Positions 35,162 through 42,779 of a stretch of 52,582 nt of DNA are shown piece by piece. Positions within the stretch are counted from its first letter, which is position 1. The number at the start of each line of letters is the position of its first letter. The position numbers were made by a program, and so were the translations under genes. The DNA comes from Verrucomicrobiota bacterium (GTDB taxonomy: Bacteria > Verrucomicrobiota > Verrucomicrobiia > Opitutales > Opitutaceae). Below the pieces are notes generated by a model. The model ran no database searches. It worked only from the letters and a program-made list of their open reading frames with translations, and had not been told where the DNA came from. The stretch is from the NCBI GenBank assembly GCA_030604905.1, contig JAUVVA010000012.1, forward strand, positions 1 through 52,582, written 5' to 3'.

Positions 35162-38100
35162 TTACGGGGTGAGAGGTTGGAGGGAAATGTCGTCGAAGAG
35201 GATCTCGGCGCCGCTCAGGCGCTCGTTGCCGAGGGCGATGCGGCCGGGGGTGGCGATCCACGCGCTCTCGGCGTCGAGGATCAGGCGCTCGTCGATCCAG
35301 ACGCGCATGCGGCGGCCGTCGCGCTCGACGCGGGCCGCGTGCCAGCCGGACGAGGGGATGCCGGCGAAGGCGGGGTCGGGCGCCTGGCCGGGGCGGCGGG
35401 AGCGGATCGTGGAGGCGACGTGGGGGCGGTTGCCGTTGGGGCCGTAATACCAGATGCGCGTGCCGGAGCCGGCGATGGAGTTGCGCGGGCCGGGTTGGAG
35501 GAGGGTGTTGACGGGGCGCAGGTCGAGCACGACCTCGCCGTGGGTGGCGCGGCCGAAGAAGAGGTAAAGGCCGGGATCCTGATCGAGCGGGGTGAGGACC
35601 TTAAAGCGGAAGTCGAGCCGCCAGGGGCCGGCGGCGATGCCGTCGGGATCGCGGAGGAAGGCGTGGTAGCTGGCGTATTCGTGGCCGCGTTTTTCGCGGA
35701 CGCGGAGGCGGGTGTCGCCCTCGTGCTCGACCACGGACCAGCGTTCGTCGCCACCGAGCCAGGTGGGGCCGCCGGAGCCTTCGCGGCCGACGTCGAAATC
35801 GGCGGCGTCGCCGTGCCGCGGGTCGGCGGAGAAGGGCACGCTGACGCGGACGCTGCGCTCGACGGGCGTGCCGGCGTCGCCGTCCTGATCGATCGGCACG
35901 GCGCGGAGCAGGCGGTGGCCGGGCTGCGGGCCGTGACGATGGGCGTTCGTCCAGCTCCAGTTCCAGGCGCCGTCGGCGGCGGGCGTGGTGTGGCCGAGGG
36001 ATTGCCAGATCCAGCCTTCGCGCGGGTGGCGGAGGCGGAGGAAAAACTCGACGCGGGCGACGCGGCCGTCGGTGTCGCGGGCGAGCCCGGAAAGGACGAC
36101 GGGTTGGCGGGCGGGCACGGACTCGGGCGCGGTGAAGGTGGTCTCGGGCGGTGCGGAGCGGGTGACGCGCAGGGTGAAGGGCAGGGAGGCGGAGTCGCCG
36201 ACGCGGTCCTCGGCGTGGAGGACGAGGGCGTGCTCGCCGACGGGGAGCGGCGTGGGGAGGCGGAGCTCGAAGTCGGTGTCCGTGCGTGCCGGCGGGACAT
36301 CGAGGCGGAGGAGCGCGGTTTCGCCGGAGCGCACCTCCAGGAAGGCGAGGCCCTCGGGGTCGGTGGCGTGGGCGCGGAGGGCGGGGGCGCGGTCGGGGCC
36401 GATGTGAAGGACGGCGCCGGAGGCGTCGGCGTCGGGGAGGGCGAGCTGCGGCTCGGACCAGCCGGCGATCTCGGCGCGGTCGGCGTGGAGGCGGATGTGA
36501 CGGGCGCCGGCGCGGACTTCGCCGAGGTCGCCGCGCACGGCGGGGGCCGGGGCGCCGGCGGGGACGACGGTGAGGACGACGAGGGCGCGGCCGTCGCGCG
36601 TCTCGAAGTCGACCCACTTGTTGGTGCGGTCGTAGCGGTTCATGCCGGCGAGCTCGGTGCCGGCGGGGGCGAGGCCGATGTCGCGGTATTGAAAACCGTT
36701 GCCGCGGGTGAAGGTGCCGGTGCGCAGGCGGGCCCGCGGCGGGTGGAGCACGGTGGCGTGGAGGCGTTGGCCGTCGGGCGCGGTGAGGGTGAAGGCGCCG
36801 GGGGCGGTCTCGAGTTGGTTGAAGCCCGGGGTGTTGAGGCGCCAGAAGCGGCCGTTGGCGGAGCGGTCTTCGATGACGAAGAGGCCGGGCGCGCCGGACA
36901 CGCCGTCGTAGTCCACGACCATGCGGCGTTCGTGCGCGGTGACGCCGGTGTCGCTGGTCTCGGCGCGGAGGGTGAGCACGCCGCCGCCGGAGCGGCGGAG
37001 GAAGGCCTGGCGAACGGAGGGCGCGATGGCGTTTGGCGCGGTGCCGAGTTCTTCGGGATCGGAGGGAAAGAAGGAGGTCTGGCCGCGGAGGGGCGCGCGG
37101 TAATCGCGGCCGGAGCCGACGGCCCAGGGGGCGCCGAGGCCCCAGAGGCGGAAGGAGAGGCCGTCGGGGCCGTCGTGGCCGCCGCGGGCGGAGCGGAGGT
37201 TGGCGGTGGTCTGGAAAACGAAATCGTTTTCGCCTTCGTAGCGGTTGCGCAGGGCGAAGGCGCCGTAGCTGGGATCGGCGTAGTTGAGGCCCCAGACTTG
37301 GGCGGGGTTTTGCTCGGGCAGATCGTGCGGGTAGAAAAGGAGGGCGTAGAGTCCGTTGCCGGAGGCGGCGTCCCAGGTGCGGTCGCCGAGGTCGCCGACG
37401 AGGCGGCGGAATTTCCATTTGAGGCCGGGCAGGTATTCGGGCGGCGCGAAGGCGAAGGCGAGCGCGCCGGTGCCTTCGCCGTCCCAGGAGGCGTGGTCGT
37501 CATCGAAGTCGGGGCGCAGGCCGCGTCCCCAGCCGAGGCGCGTCTCGCCGGGGGCGGAGAGGCGGCCGAAACGCTCGATAGGGAGCACGCCGACGTAGGT
37601 GGAGCGGAGCGCGTGGCGCAACGGGGGCAACTCGGCCACGAGATCGCGGCCGGTGGCGCGGCGGAGCGCGAGGACGAAGGGGTGGGTGAACCAGCCGGCA
37701 AACTGGGCGTAGCCGATCCCCTCGGGGTTCCAGCCGCGGCCGGCGGGGTCGGTGCCGAGGTTGGCGCGGAGGTGGCGCAGGACGGCGTCAGTGCTGAGGC
37801 GAAGATTACGCTCGTAGCTGGCGGGGTCCTCGTCGGAGGCGAGGTAGCCGAGGCCGGCGGCGGCGTAGCGGATGCCCCACCAGTTGTTGCCCTCCTTGTC
37901 GGCGCCGGGGAAGCCGGAGCCGCCGGAGGCGATGAGCGAGTCGCTGTTGTTTTTCAACGCGAGGGAGATCGCGGCGCGGAGGTCCATGCCGGCGTAGGGG
38001 GCGGGGAGCGAGAGGGTCTGGCCCGCGAGGTCGGTGAAGGTGGCGGGCGCGCTGCGTCCGGCCCAGGCGGAGTGGCAAAGGTCGAAGCTGATGGCGACGG

Positions 38101-38494
38101 TGAGGCCCATGGCGGCGCGGGTTAGCGCGCTGGAGCCGGGCTGGGCCCACTCGCGGTGGGCGATGAGGGCGAGGGAGCCGCGCAAGGCCTGCTCGGACCA
38201 GTCGGCGGGCGCGGGGCCGTCGCCGCGGAAAAGGTGGAGCGCGGCCGGGCTGGAAGGGCGGAGCATCCACTCGTTGGCGCGGTCGTGGCGCATGGCCCAC
38301 TCGATGGAGGCGAGCATGTCGCGCCAGGGAGCCTGCTCGGCGCGGGCGCGGAAGGTGGGGACCTCGGCGGCGTCGAAGAATAGGCGGGGCCGCCGCGCCT
38401 CCGGCGCGGAATGACCAGCCGCTGGCGCGGAATGACCAATGACCAATGCCCAATGACCAATGAGGACGAGCAGGGCGAGGCGGAGGAGGCGCAT
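35162..38494 (-). CDS. Secreted heparinase II/III-like protein with LamG-type C-terminal domain
   Basis: 1110 residues. The signal peptide has repeat-derived pieces (LIGHWALVIGHSAPAAGHSA). 'RPRLFFDAAEVPTFRARAEQ' opens an alpha/alpha-toroid domain with 'NNWWGIRYAAAGLGYLASDE' and 'GWNPEGIGYAQFAGWFTHPF', usual in heparinase or alginate-lyase-like enzymes. Near residue 437, 'GGHDGPDGLSFRLWGLGAPW' then 'AVGSGRDYR' is the heparinase-type beta domain. An Ig-like part (about 750-830) and a concanavalin/LamG-like domain (about 890-1110, 'WRLDFRFKVLTPLDQDPGLY', 'WHAARVERDGRRMRVWIDER') follow and probably bind substrate. Expected chemistry is beta-elimination of a uronic-acid glycan, exported. It starts 15 bp after the aminotransferase stop. 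Confidence 0.75.
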   Translation of the reverse strand: MRLLRLALLVLIGHWALVIGHSAPAAGHSAPEARRPRLFFDAAEVPTFRARAEQAPWRDMLASIEWAMRHDRANEWMLRPSSPAALHLFRGDGPAPADWSEQALRGSLALIAHREWAQPGSSALTRAAMGLTVAISFDLCHSAWAGRSAPATFTDLAGQTLSLPAPYAGMDLRAAISLALKNNSDSLIASGGSGFPGADKEGNNWWGIRYAAAGLGYLASDEDPASYERNLRLSTDAVLRHLRANLGTDPAGRGWNPEGIGYAQFAGWFTHPFVLALRRATGRDLVAELPPLRHALRSTYVGVLPIERFGRLSAPGETRLGWGRGLRPDFDDDHASWDGEGTGALAFAFAPPEYLPGLKWKFRRLVGDLGDRTWDAASGNGLYALLFYPHDLPEQNPAQVWGLNYADPSYGAFALRNRYEGENDFVFQTTANLRSARGGHDGPDGLSFRLWGLGAPWAVGSGRDYRAPLRGQTSFFPSDPEELGTAPNAIAPSVRQAFLRRSGGGVLTLRAETSDTGVTAHERRMVVDYDGVSGAPGLFVIEDRSANGRFWRLNTPGFNQLETAPGAFTLTAPDGQRLHATVLHPPRARLRTGTFTRGNGFQYRDIGLAPAGTELAGMNRYDRTNKWVDFETRDGRALVVLTVVPAGAPAPAVRGDLGEVRAGARHIRLHADRAEIAGWSEPQLALPDADASGAVLHIGPDRAPALRAHATDPEGLAFLEVRSGETALLRLDVPPARTDTDFELRLPTPLPVGEHALVLHAEDRVGDSASLPFTLRVTRSAPPETTFTAPESVPARQPVVLSGLARDTDGRVARVEFFLRLRHPREGWIWQSLGHTTPAADGAWNWSWTNAHRHGPQPGHRLLRAVPIDQDGDAGTPVERSVRVSVPFSADPRHGDAADFDVGREGSGGPTWLGGDERWSVVEHEGDTRLRVREKRGHEYASYHAFLRDPDGIAAGPWRLDFRFKVLTPLDQDPGLYLFFGRATHGEVVLDLRPVNTLLQPGPRNSIAGSGTRIWYYGPNGNRPHVASTIRSRRPGQAPDPAFAGIPSSGWHAARVERDGRRMRVWIDERLILDAESAWIATPGRIALGNERLSGAEILFDDISLQPLTP
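38409..38463 (-). repeat. Degenerate 7-bp repeat array in a signal peptide
   Basis: Several full and partial TTGGTCA units, one broken by GC-rich spacer, encode the segment IGHWALVIGHSAPAAGHSAP at the N-terminus of the heparinase-like protein. Confidence 0.85.
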
Positions 38495-38509
38495 GGGACG
38501 GGCTCGGCT

Positions 38510-39712
38510 TCAGCGTCGGGCGGCGGCGCGGAGGGCGGAGGCGAGTTGCTCCATCGCGCGCGGGGCGGGCTCGGTCCAGTTCCACGCCATCTCGAAGCTG
38601 GTGGCGGAGCGGCGCTCGGCTCCGGGGAGGCGGGTATCGGCGTAGCGGATACCGGCCTCGCGAAGCTGGCGGTGCCAGAAGACGGGCGGCTGGGCGGGGT
38701 CGGTCCAGTCGAGGCGGCGGAGGCGGTGGATGGGCGTGGGGATGTAAACGAAGGTCTCGACGCCGAGGGGGCGGAGGCGGGCGAGAAAGTCGGCGCGCGG
38801 CAGGTCGGTGGCGCGCTCGTCGTAGAGGAGCGACATCAGGTGGTGCACGCTCTCGGCGCCGGGCGGCTCGGGCGGGAGCGAGACGCCGGGCACGTCCGCG
38901 AGGAGGGCGCGCAGGTGCTCGGCGTTGGCGCGGCGGGCGGCGTTTTCCTCGTCGAGCCATGGTAGGGCGAGGCGGGCGAGCTCGGCGCCGAGGGCGCAGG
39001 GGCGCCAGCCGAGCTGGAGCGAGTCGAGCAGGCCCTGGGCGGCGAGGGCGGCGGCGCGTTCGGGGGCGAGGCCGCGCGGGTGTTTGCCGTGGAGGTAGGC
39101 GCGCTCGGCGGCGGCGGGATCGGCGAAGAGGGCGTAGCCACCCTCGGTGCCGCCGAGAGGCTTGTAGGCCATGCAACTGAAGGCGGCGGCGTGGCCGAAG
39201 GCGCCGACGCGGCGACCGTGGAGCCGCGCGCCATGGGCCTGGCTGCCGTCCTCGAAAAGGAGGAGGCCGCGGGAGTCGCAGAGGGTGCGGAGGCGGTCGG
39301 CGGCGAAGGGGCGGCCGAAGAGGTGGACTCCGAGGATGGCCTTGGTGCGCGGGGTGAGTCGGGCGGGCAGGTCCGCGGGGTCGAGGAGGCCGGTGAGCGG
39401 ATCGATGTCGGCGAAGAGCGGCACGGCGCCGATGGCGAGGATGGCGGAGACGGTGGCGCCCCAGGTGTAGGGCGTGGTGAGGATCTCGTCGCCCGGGCCG
39501 ATGCCGTGGCCGAGGAGGATGGCCTCGAGGGCGGCGGTGCCGGAGGAGACCCACCAGACCTCGCGTTCGCCGCCATGGAAGGCGCGGAGGGCGGCCTCGG
39601 TCTCGGGCGCGCCTTCGAGACGGGTCCAGGCGCCTTCGGCGAGGAGGCTTTGCGCGGCGGCGAGGATCTCGGGGCGGCGGCGGGGATGGAGGGGAGGGGT
39701 TTCGGTAAGCAC
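38510..39712 (-). CDS. DegT/DnrJ/EryC1-type PLP aminotransferase
   Basis: 400 residues from a GTG at 39712, 17 bp after the previous stop; no ATG is available before the conserved region. 'GEREVWWVSSGTAALEAILL' (around 48-67) binds the PLP phosphate, 'DEILTTPYTWGATVSAILAI' and 'LFADIDPLTGLLDPADLPA' are family core strands, 'LFEDGSQAHGARLHGRRVGA' (152-171) holds the PLP-ring Asp, and 'FSCMAYKPLGGTEGGYALF' places the Schiff-base Lys at residue 184. The family transfers amino groups to keto-sugars, usually in glycan or antibiotic biosynthesis. In a degradation cluster this is unexpected: it may instead run in the deaminating direction on an amino sugar, or modify an intermediate. Cytoplasmic. 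The role is inference; the family is clear. Confidence 0.88.
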   Translation of the reverse strand: MLTETPPLHPRRRPEILAAAQSLLAEGAWTRLEGAPETEAALRAFHGGEREVWWVSSGTAALEAILLGHGIGPGDEILTTPYTWGATVSAILAIGAVPLFADIDPLTGLLDPADLPARLTPRTKAILGVHLFGRPFAADRLRTLCDSRGLLLFEDGSQAHGARLHGRRVGAFGHAAAFSCMAYKPLGGTEGGYALFADPAAAERAYLHGKHPRGLAPERAAALAAQGLLDSLQLGWRPCALGAELARLALPWLDEENAARRANAEHLRALLADVPGVSLPPEPPGAESVHHLMSLLYDERATDLPRADFLARLRPLGVETFVYIPTPIHRLRRLDWTDPAQPPVFWHRQLREAGIRYADTRLPGAERRSATSFEMAWNWTEPAPRAMEQLASALRAAARR

Positions 39713-39729
39713 GGGGAGAGTTATGACTG

Positions 39730-40956
39730 TTAATCGGGCAGCGTCGCGAGGAGGGCCCGGGCGGCGGAGAGCAGCGCCGGGTGGTCGCCGGGGCTTTTCA
39801 GGGGGTCGGACTCGCATTCGTATCCGCCAACCGAATACTCGTGATCGGGCGGCCAGTAGCCCGTCCAGCCGTCGGTGGTGGCCGCGATGAGCAGCGGAAC
39901 CGGGCACGCGCGGCGCAGGGCGGCGCCGTCTTCGCCGAAGAGTTCGCCGGGGATGGAGAGGAGGGCGGCCGCGCCGCCGAGACGGCAGAGGGTGAGACGG
40001 ACCTCGGTCGCGGCGGCGTGGAATGACGAATGACGAATCTCGAAGGACGAATGGGAGGCGGTGGGCGGCGGGGATGAGTTTTTCGCGAAGAGGGAGAGGA
40101 GGGCGGTGGCGATGGGGGCGGCGACGCGATCGAGGTCGGCGGGGTTGCGGCCGGTGGCGAAGAAGGGGTGGGCGTCGGCGCTGGCGCCGTTGAGGAAGAG
40201 GCTCCATGCGCCGGGGTGGGCGGCTTCGAGGCGGCGGCGGACTGCGCCGGGCCAGTCGGCGCTCACCCCGTTGGAGTGCTTGCCGAGAGTCACCGGGTGC
40301 GCGCCGGCATTCCAGACGAGGATCGGGGGGCGGGCTTTGCGCTCGATGACGAGGAGCACGAGGCGTGGATCGGCGGCGGGAGCGGGGGCGGGGCCCGACC
40401 ATTCGCGGAGGTCCCAGGCGTGACCCACCCCGCCGCCGGGCAGGCGCACGCGTCGGCAATAGGCGTGAGGGAGCTCGGTTTCGGAGGCGCGGCAACTGGC
40501 GGGCGCGAGATCGGCGAGGGCCGCGCAGGCGGCGTCGGAGAGCGCATCGGCGAGCTGGCGATAGTAGGCGGCGGAGCTGGAACCGATCACGCCGGTGCCG
40601 ACGCCCTCGACCGCTTCGGCGCCCCAGGCGGGATCCCAGGCGAAGGGGCCGGAGTGGGTGTGGGTGCAGGCGAGGACGACGTGATCCGGCGAGGTGGAGG
40701 CGGCCGCGGCGACGCGCGTGCGGAGGCGATCGGCGGCGGGAGTCTCGAGAATGCAAAGATCGAGCGACGCGAGGACGAGTCGTTGGTCGCCGTCGTCGAG
40801 GACGAGCACGGTGGCGAAGAGCGGATCAAGCACGCCGGAGTGGCCGCCGGGGCCATGGATTTCGAGGCGCTGGGTGTAGCCGATGAGGGGCGTGCCGGCC
40901 GGCGGAGTTATGTCGGCGCGCGCGGCACCGACGAGAAATGACGAGTGAGCGCTCAC
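39730..40956 (-). CDS. Neutral/alkaline ceramidase-like protein
   Basis: 408 residues. The GTG start at 40956 overlaps the TGA of the GH42 gene (GTGA), so translation is coupled; the much longer open frame upstream is a shadow. 'LVGAARADITPPAGTPLIGY' begins the neutral-ceramidase N-terminal domain, and 'VVLACTHTHSGPFAWDPAWG' carries the zinc-binding T-H-T-H-S-G-P at residues 98-104. 'WNAGAHPVTLGKHSNGVSAD' and 'FLNGASADAHPFF' are further family motifs. No true signal peptide is seen. Such proteins occur in PVC sugar clusters where no lipid role is known; amide or ester hydrolysis of a glycan substituent (for example N-acyl removal) is one inference. A repeat-derived insert (HSSFEIRHSSF) lies in the middle of the protein. 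Confidence 0.8.
   Translation of the reverse strand: MSAHSSFLVGAARADITPPAGTPLIGYTQRLEIHGPGGHSGVLDPLFATVLVLDDGDQRLVLASLDLCILETPAADRLRTRVAAAASTSPDHVVLACTHTHSGPFAWDPAWGAEAVEGVGTGVIGSSSAAYYRQLADALSDAACAALADLAPASCRASETELPHAYCRRVRLPGGGVGHAWDLREWSGPAPAPAADPRLVLLVIERKARPPILVWNAGAHPVTLGKHSNGVSADWPGAVRRRLEAAHPGAWSLFLNGASADAHPFFATGRNPADLDRVAAPIATALLSLFAKNSSPPPTASHSSFEIRHSSFHAAATEVRLTLCRLGGAAALLSIPGELFGEDGAALRRACPVPLLIAATTDGWTGYWPPDHEYSVGGYECESDPLKSPGDHPALLSAARALLATLPD
40021..40053 (-). repeat. Variant repeat inserted inside the ceramidase-like coding region
   Basis: On the coding strand, units of the form TTCGTCA, related to the TTGGTCA family, encode HSSFEIRHSSF in frame, in a linker just after 'FAKNSSPPPTAS'. 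Confidence 0.7.
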
Positions 40957-42692
40957 GCGGCGGGAAGGGCGGACGCGGTGGAGCCGGTGCTGTGCTTCTC
41001 GGTCCAGCGATGGGGATAAACGAAGACGTTGGGCCGCGGGCGGAGGGGCTCGGCGGGGGCGGAGGATGTTTGCGGGAGGATGACGCGGTGAGGAATCGGC
41101 ACGCCCATGTCGCGCCAGGGGCCGGGACGCAGGCCGAGCGCGTTCCAGAGCGGGAGGCGCGAGGGGCCGCGGAGCTGGGCGCTCTCGTCGAGCAGGCCGG
41201 TGTGGGGGCCGAGGACGAGGCGGCGGGAGGGGGAGGGCTCGGCCCAGGCGAGGAGGTGGCGCTGCGCGGCGTCGGAGAGGAGGTGGCTCTCGGGGAGGAC
41301 GAGCAGCGCGGCGTCGGGAATGGGTTTCTCGAGATCGGCGTCGGTGAGGTAGGCGACGCGGTGGCCCTGTGTATCCAACCAGGCATGACATCCGAGCTGG
41401 GAACGGCCGGCGACTGGGAGCTGGCCGTGGAAAGCGAGGAAGCGGTGGGTGTCCTGCGAGTAGTGGACGAGGGCGAGGGGGCGGGCGGCGTAGGCGGCGG
41501 CCGAGGCGGCGAGCGCGGCGGAATCCTCGCGGGCGAGGCGGGTGATCTCGCGGGTGAACTCGGTGGGGCCGCCGTCGAGGTCGGTGGTGGCGTTCATGCC
41601 GATCTCTTGGCCACCGGGCACGGGGCGCCAGAGGAAGAACCAGACCTGGCTGGCGCCGCGCTCGGCGTAGGCGTGGACGGAGTCGCGCAGGTAGGTGGCA
41701 TCCCACGGATATCCGGCGAAGCCTTGCTCCCAGGTGCGGAGGTGGGGGCCGCCCTGGGTCTCGGCGATGAGAAACTCGGCGGCGGGCGAGGCGGCGGCGA
41801 CCGCGCTGCGCATGAGGTCGGTGGAGTAGCGCAGGGCGCGGAGGTCGGCGGCGCGGTCGGCCGTGGCGGCGTAGAGGTCGGTGCCCACCCAGTCGAGACC
41901 GGCGGCCTGGGCCCAGTAGTCCTGGCCGATGACGGTGGAGAAGTGCACGCCGACCTCGGGGATGTTGATGCCGATCTGGTGCGCGGGGCAGAGGCGGCGG
42001 AGGAGGTCGCGCTGGATGCGGACGAAGACGGCGAGGGCGTGCTCGCGCCAGCGGAGGAAATCGACGAAGGAACCGGGATTGGTCTGGGGGCGATGAGTCA
42101 CCCAGATTTGCGACCAGTCGTCGTAGGCCTGGGACCAGAATTGGTTGAACCAGGCGGCGTTGAGGGCGGAGAGATCGTCGCGGTAGCGCTCGCGCAGCCA
42201 GGATTGGCCGGCGGCGAGGGCGTGGGGGTTGAAGTCGTAGCAGTCGGCGACTTTTTCGGCGTAGTTGGGCTCGTTGTCGATTTGCCAGCCCCAGACGGCG
42301 GGGTGGGTGGCGTAGCGGGAGGCGAGGGCCTCGATGCTGCGCAGGGCCTCGGCGAGGGCGCCGGGGTGTTGCCAGCAGACCATGTGGCGGTGCGAGTAGC
42401 TGGGGCGGCCGGAGACGTCGATGAGGCGGCAGTCGGGATGTTTTTGGAAAAACCAGGGCGGTGGCGTGGCGGTGGGCGTGCAGAGGCAGACGCGCAGGCC
42501 GCGGGCGAGGCAGAGCTCGAGAAAGCGGTCGAGCGGCTCGAAGCGGAAGGTGTCGGGGCGCGGTTGATACCAACACCAGGCGAACTCGAGGATGCGGACC
42601 GACGTGATGCCGGCGGCGCGCATGGCGTCGAGGTCGCGGGCCCAGTCGCTCTCGGGGAAGTAGTCGGGGTAGTAGGCGGTGCCGTAGCGCAT
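40953..42692 (-). CDS. GH42 beta-galactosidase
   Basis: 579 residues from ATG 42692, where conserved sequence begins (MRYGTAYYPDYFPESDWARD); an upstream GTG at 42767 would add 25 residues of repeat-like sequence (DHSTRHSAPAARP) and lies 12 bp after the previous stop, so it remains possible. 'ITSVRILEFAWCWYQPRPDT' and 'HPAVWGWQIDNEPNYAEKVA' are hallmark GH42 segments, with the acid/base Glu at 141. 'FLIAETQGGPHLRTWEQGFA' carries the nucleophile Glu at 311. The C-terminal part includes the trimerisation-type fold ('LAWAEPSPSRRLVLGPHTGL'). GH42 enzymes release terminal beta-galactose from oligosaccharides, usually inside the cell; no signal peptide is seen. The product points to galactose in the target glycan. 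Confidence 0.9.
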   Translation of the reverse strand: MRYGTAYYPDYFPESDWARDLDAMRAAGITSVRILEFAWCWYQPRPDTFRFEPLDRFLELCLARGLRVCLCTPTATPPPWFFQKHPDCRLIDVSGRPSYSHRHMVCWQHPGALAEALRSIEALASRYATHPAVWGWQIDNEPNYAEKVADCYDFNPHALAAGQSWLRERYRDDLSALNAAWFNQFWSQAYDDWSQIWVTHRPQTNPGSFVDFLRWREHALAVFVRIQRDLLRRLCPAHQIGINIPEVGVHFSTVIGQDYWAQAAGLDWVGTDLYAATADRAADLRALRYSTDLMRSAVAAASPAAEFLIAETQGGPHLRTWEQGFAGYPWDATYLRDSVHAYAERGASQVWFFLWRPVPGGQEIGMNATTDLDGGPTEFTREITRLAREDSAALAASAAAYAARPLALVHYSQDTHRFLAFHGQLPVAGRSQLGCHAWLDTQGHRVAYLTDADLEKPIPDAALLVLPESHLLSDAAQRHLLAWAEPSPSRRLVLGPHTGLLDESAQLRGPSRLPLWNALGLRPGPWRDMGVPIPHRVILPQTSSAPAEPLRPRPNVFVYPHRWTEKHSTGSTASALPAA

Positions 42693-42779
42693 GGAGGGCC
42701 GCGCCGCGGGCGCGGAATGACGAGTGGAGTGGTCGCGGAAAGGCGAAGAGCGGGCGTGGAGTCTCACGCTCGTCCCGTT

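Noticed and set aside
35105..38125. 1006-codon plus-strand frame opposite the second heparinase-like gene
   Set aside because: Same type of shadow; the minus frame contains the real domains and leader.
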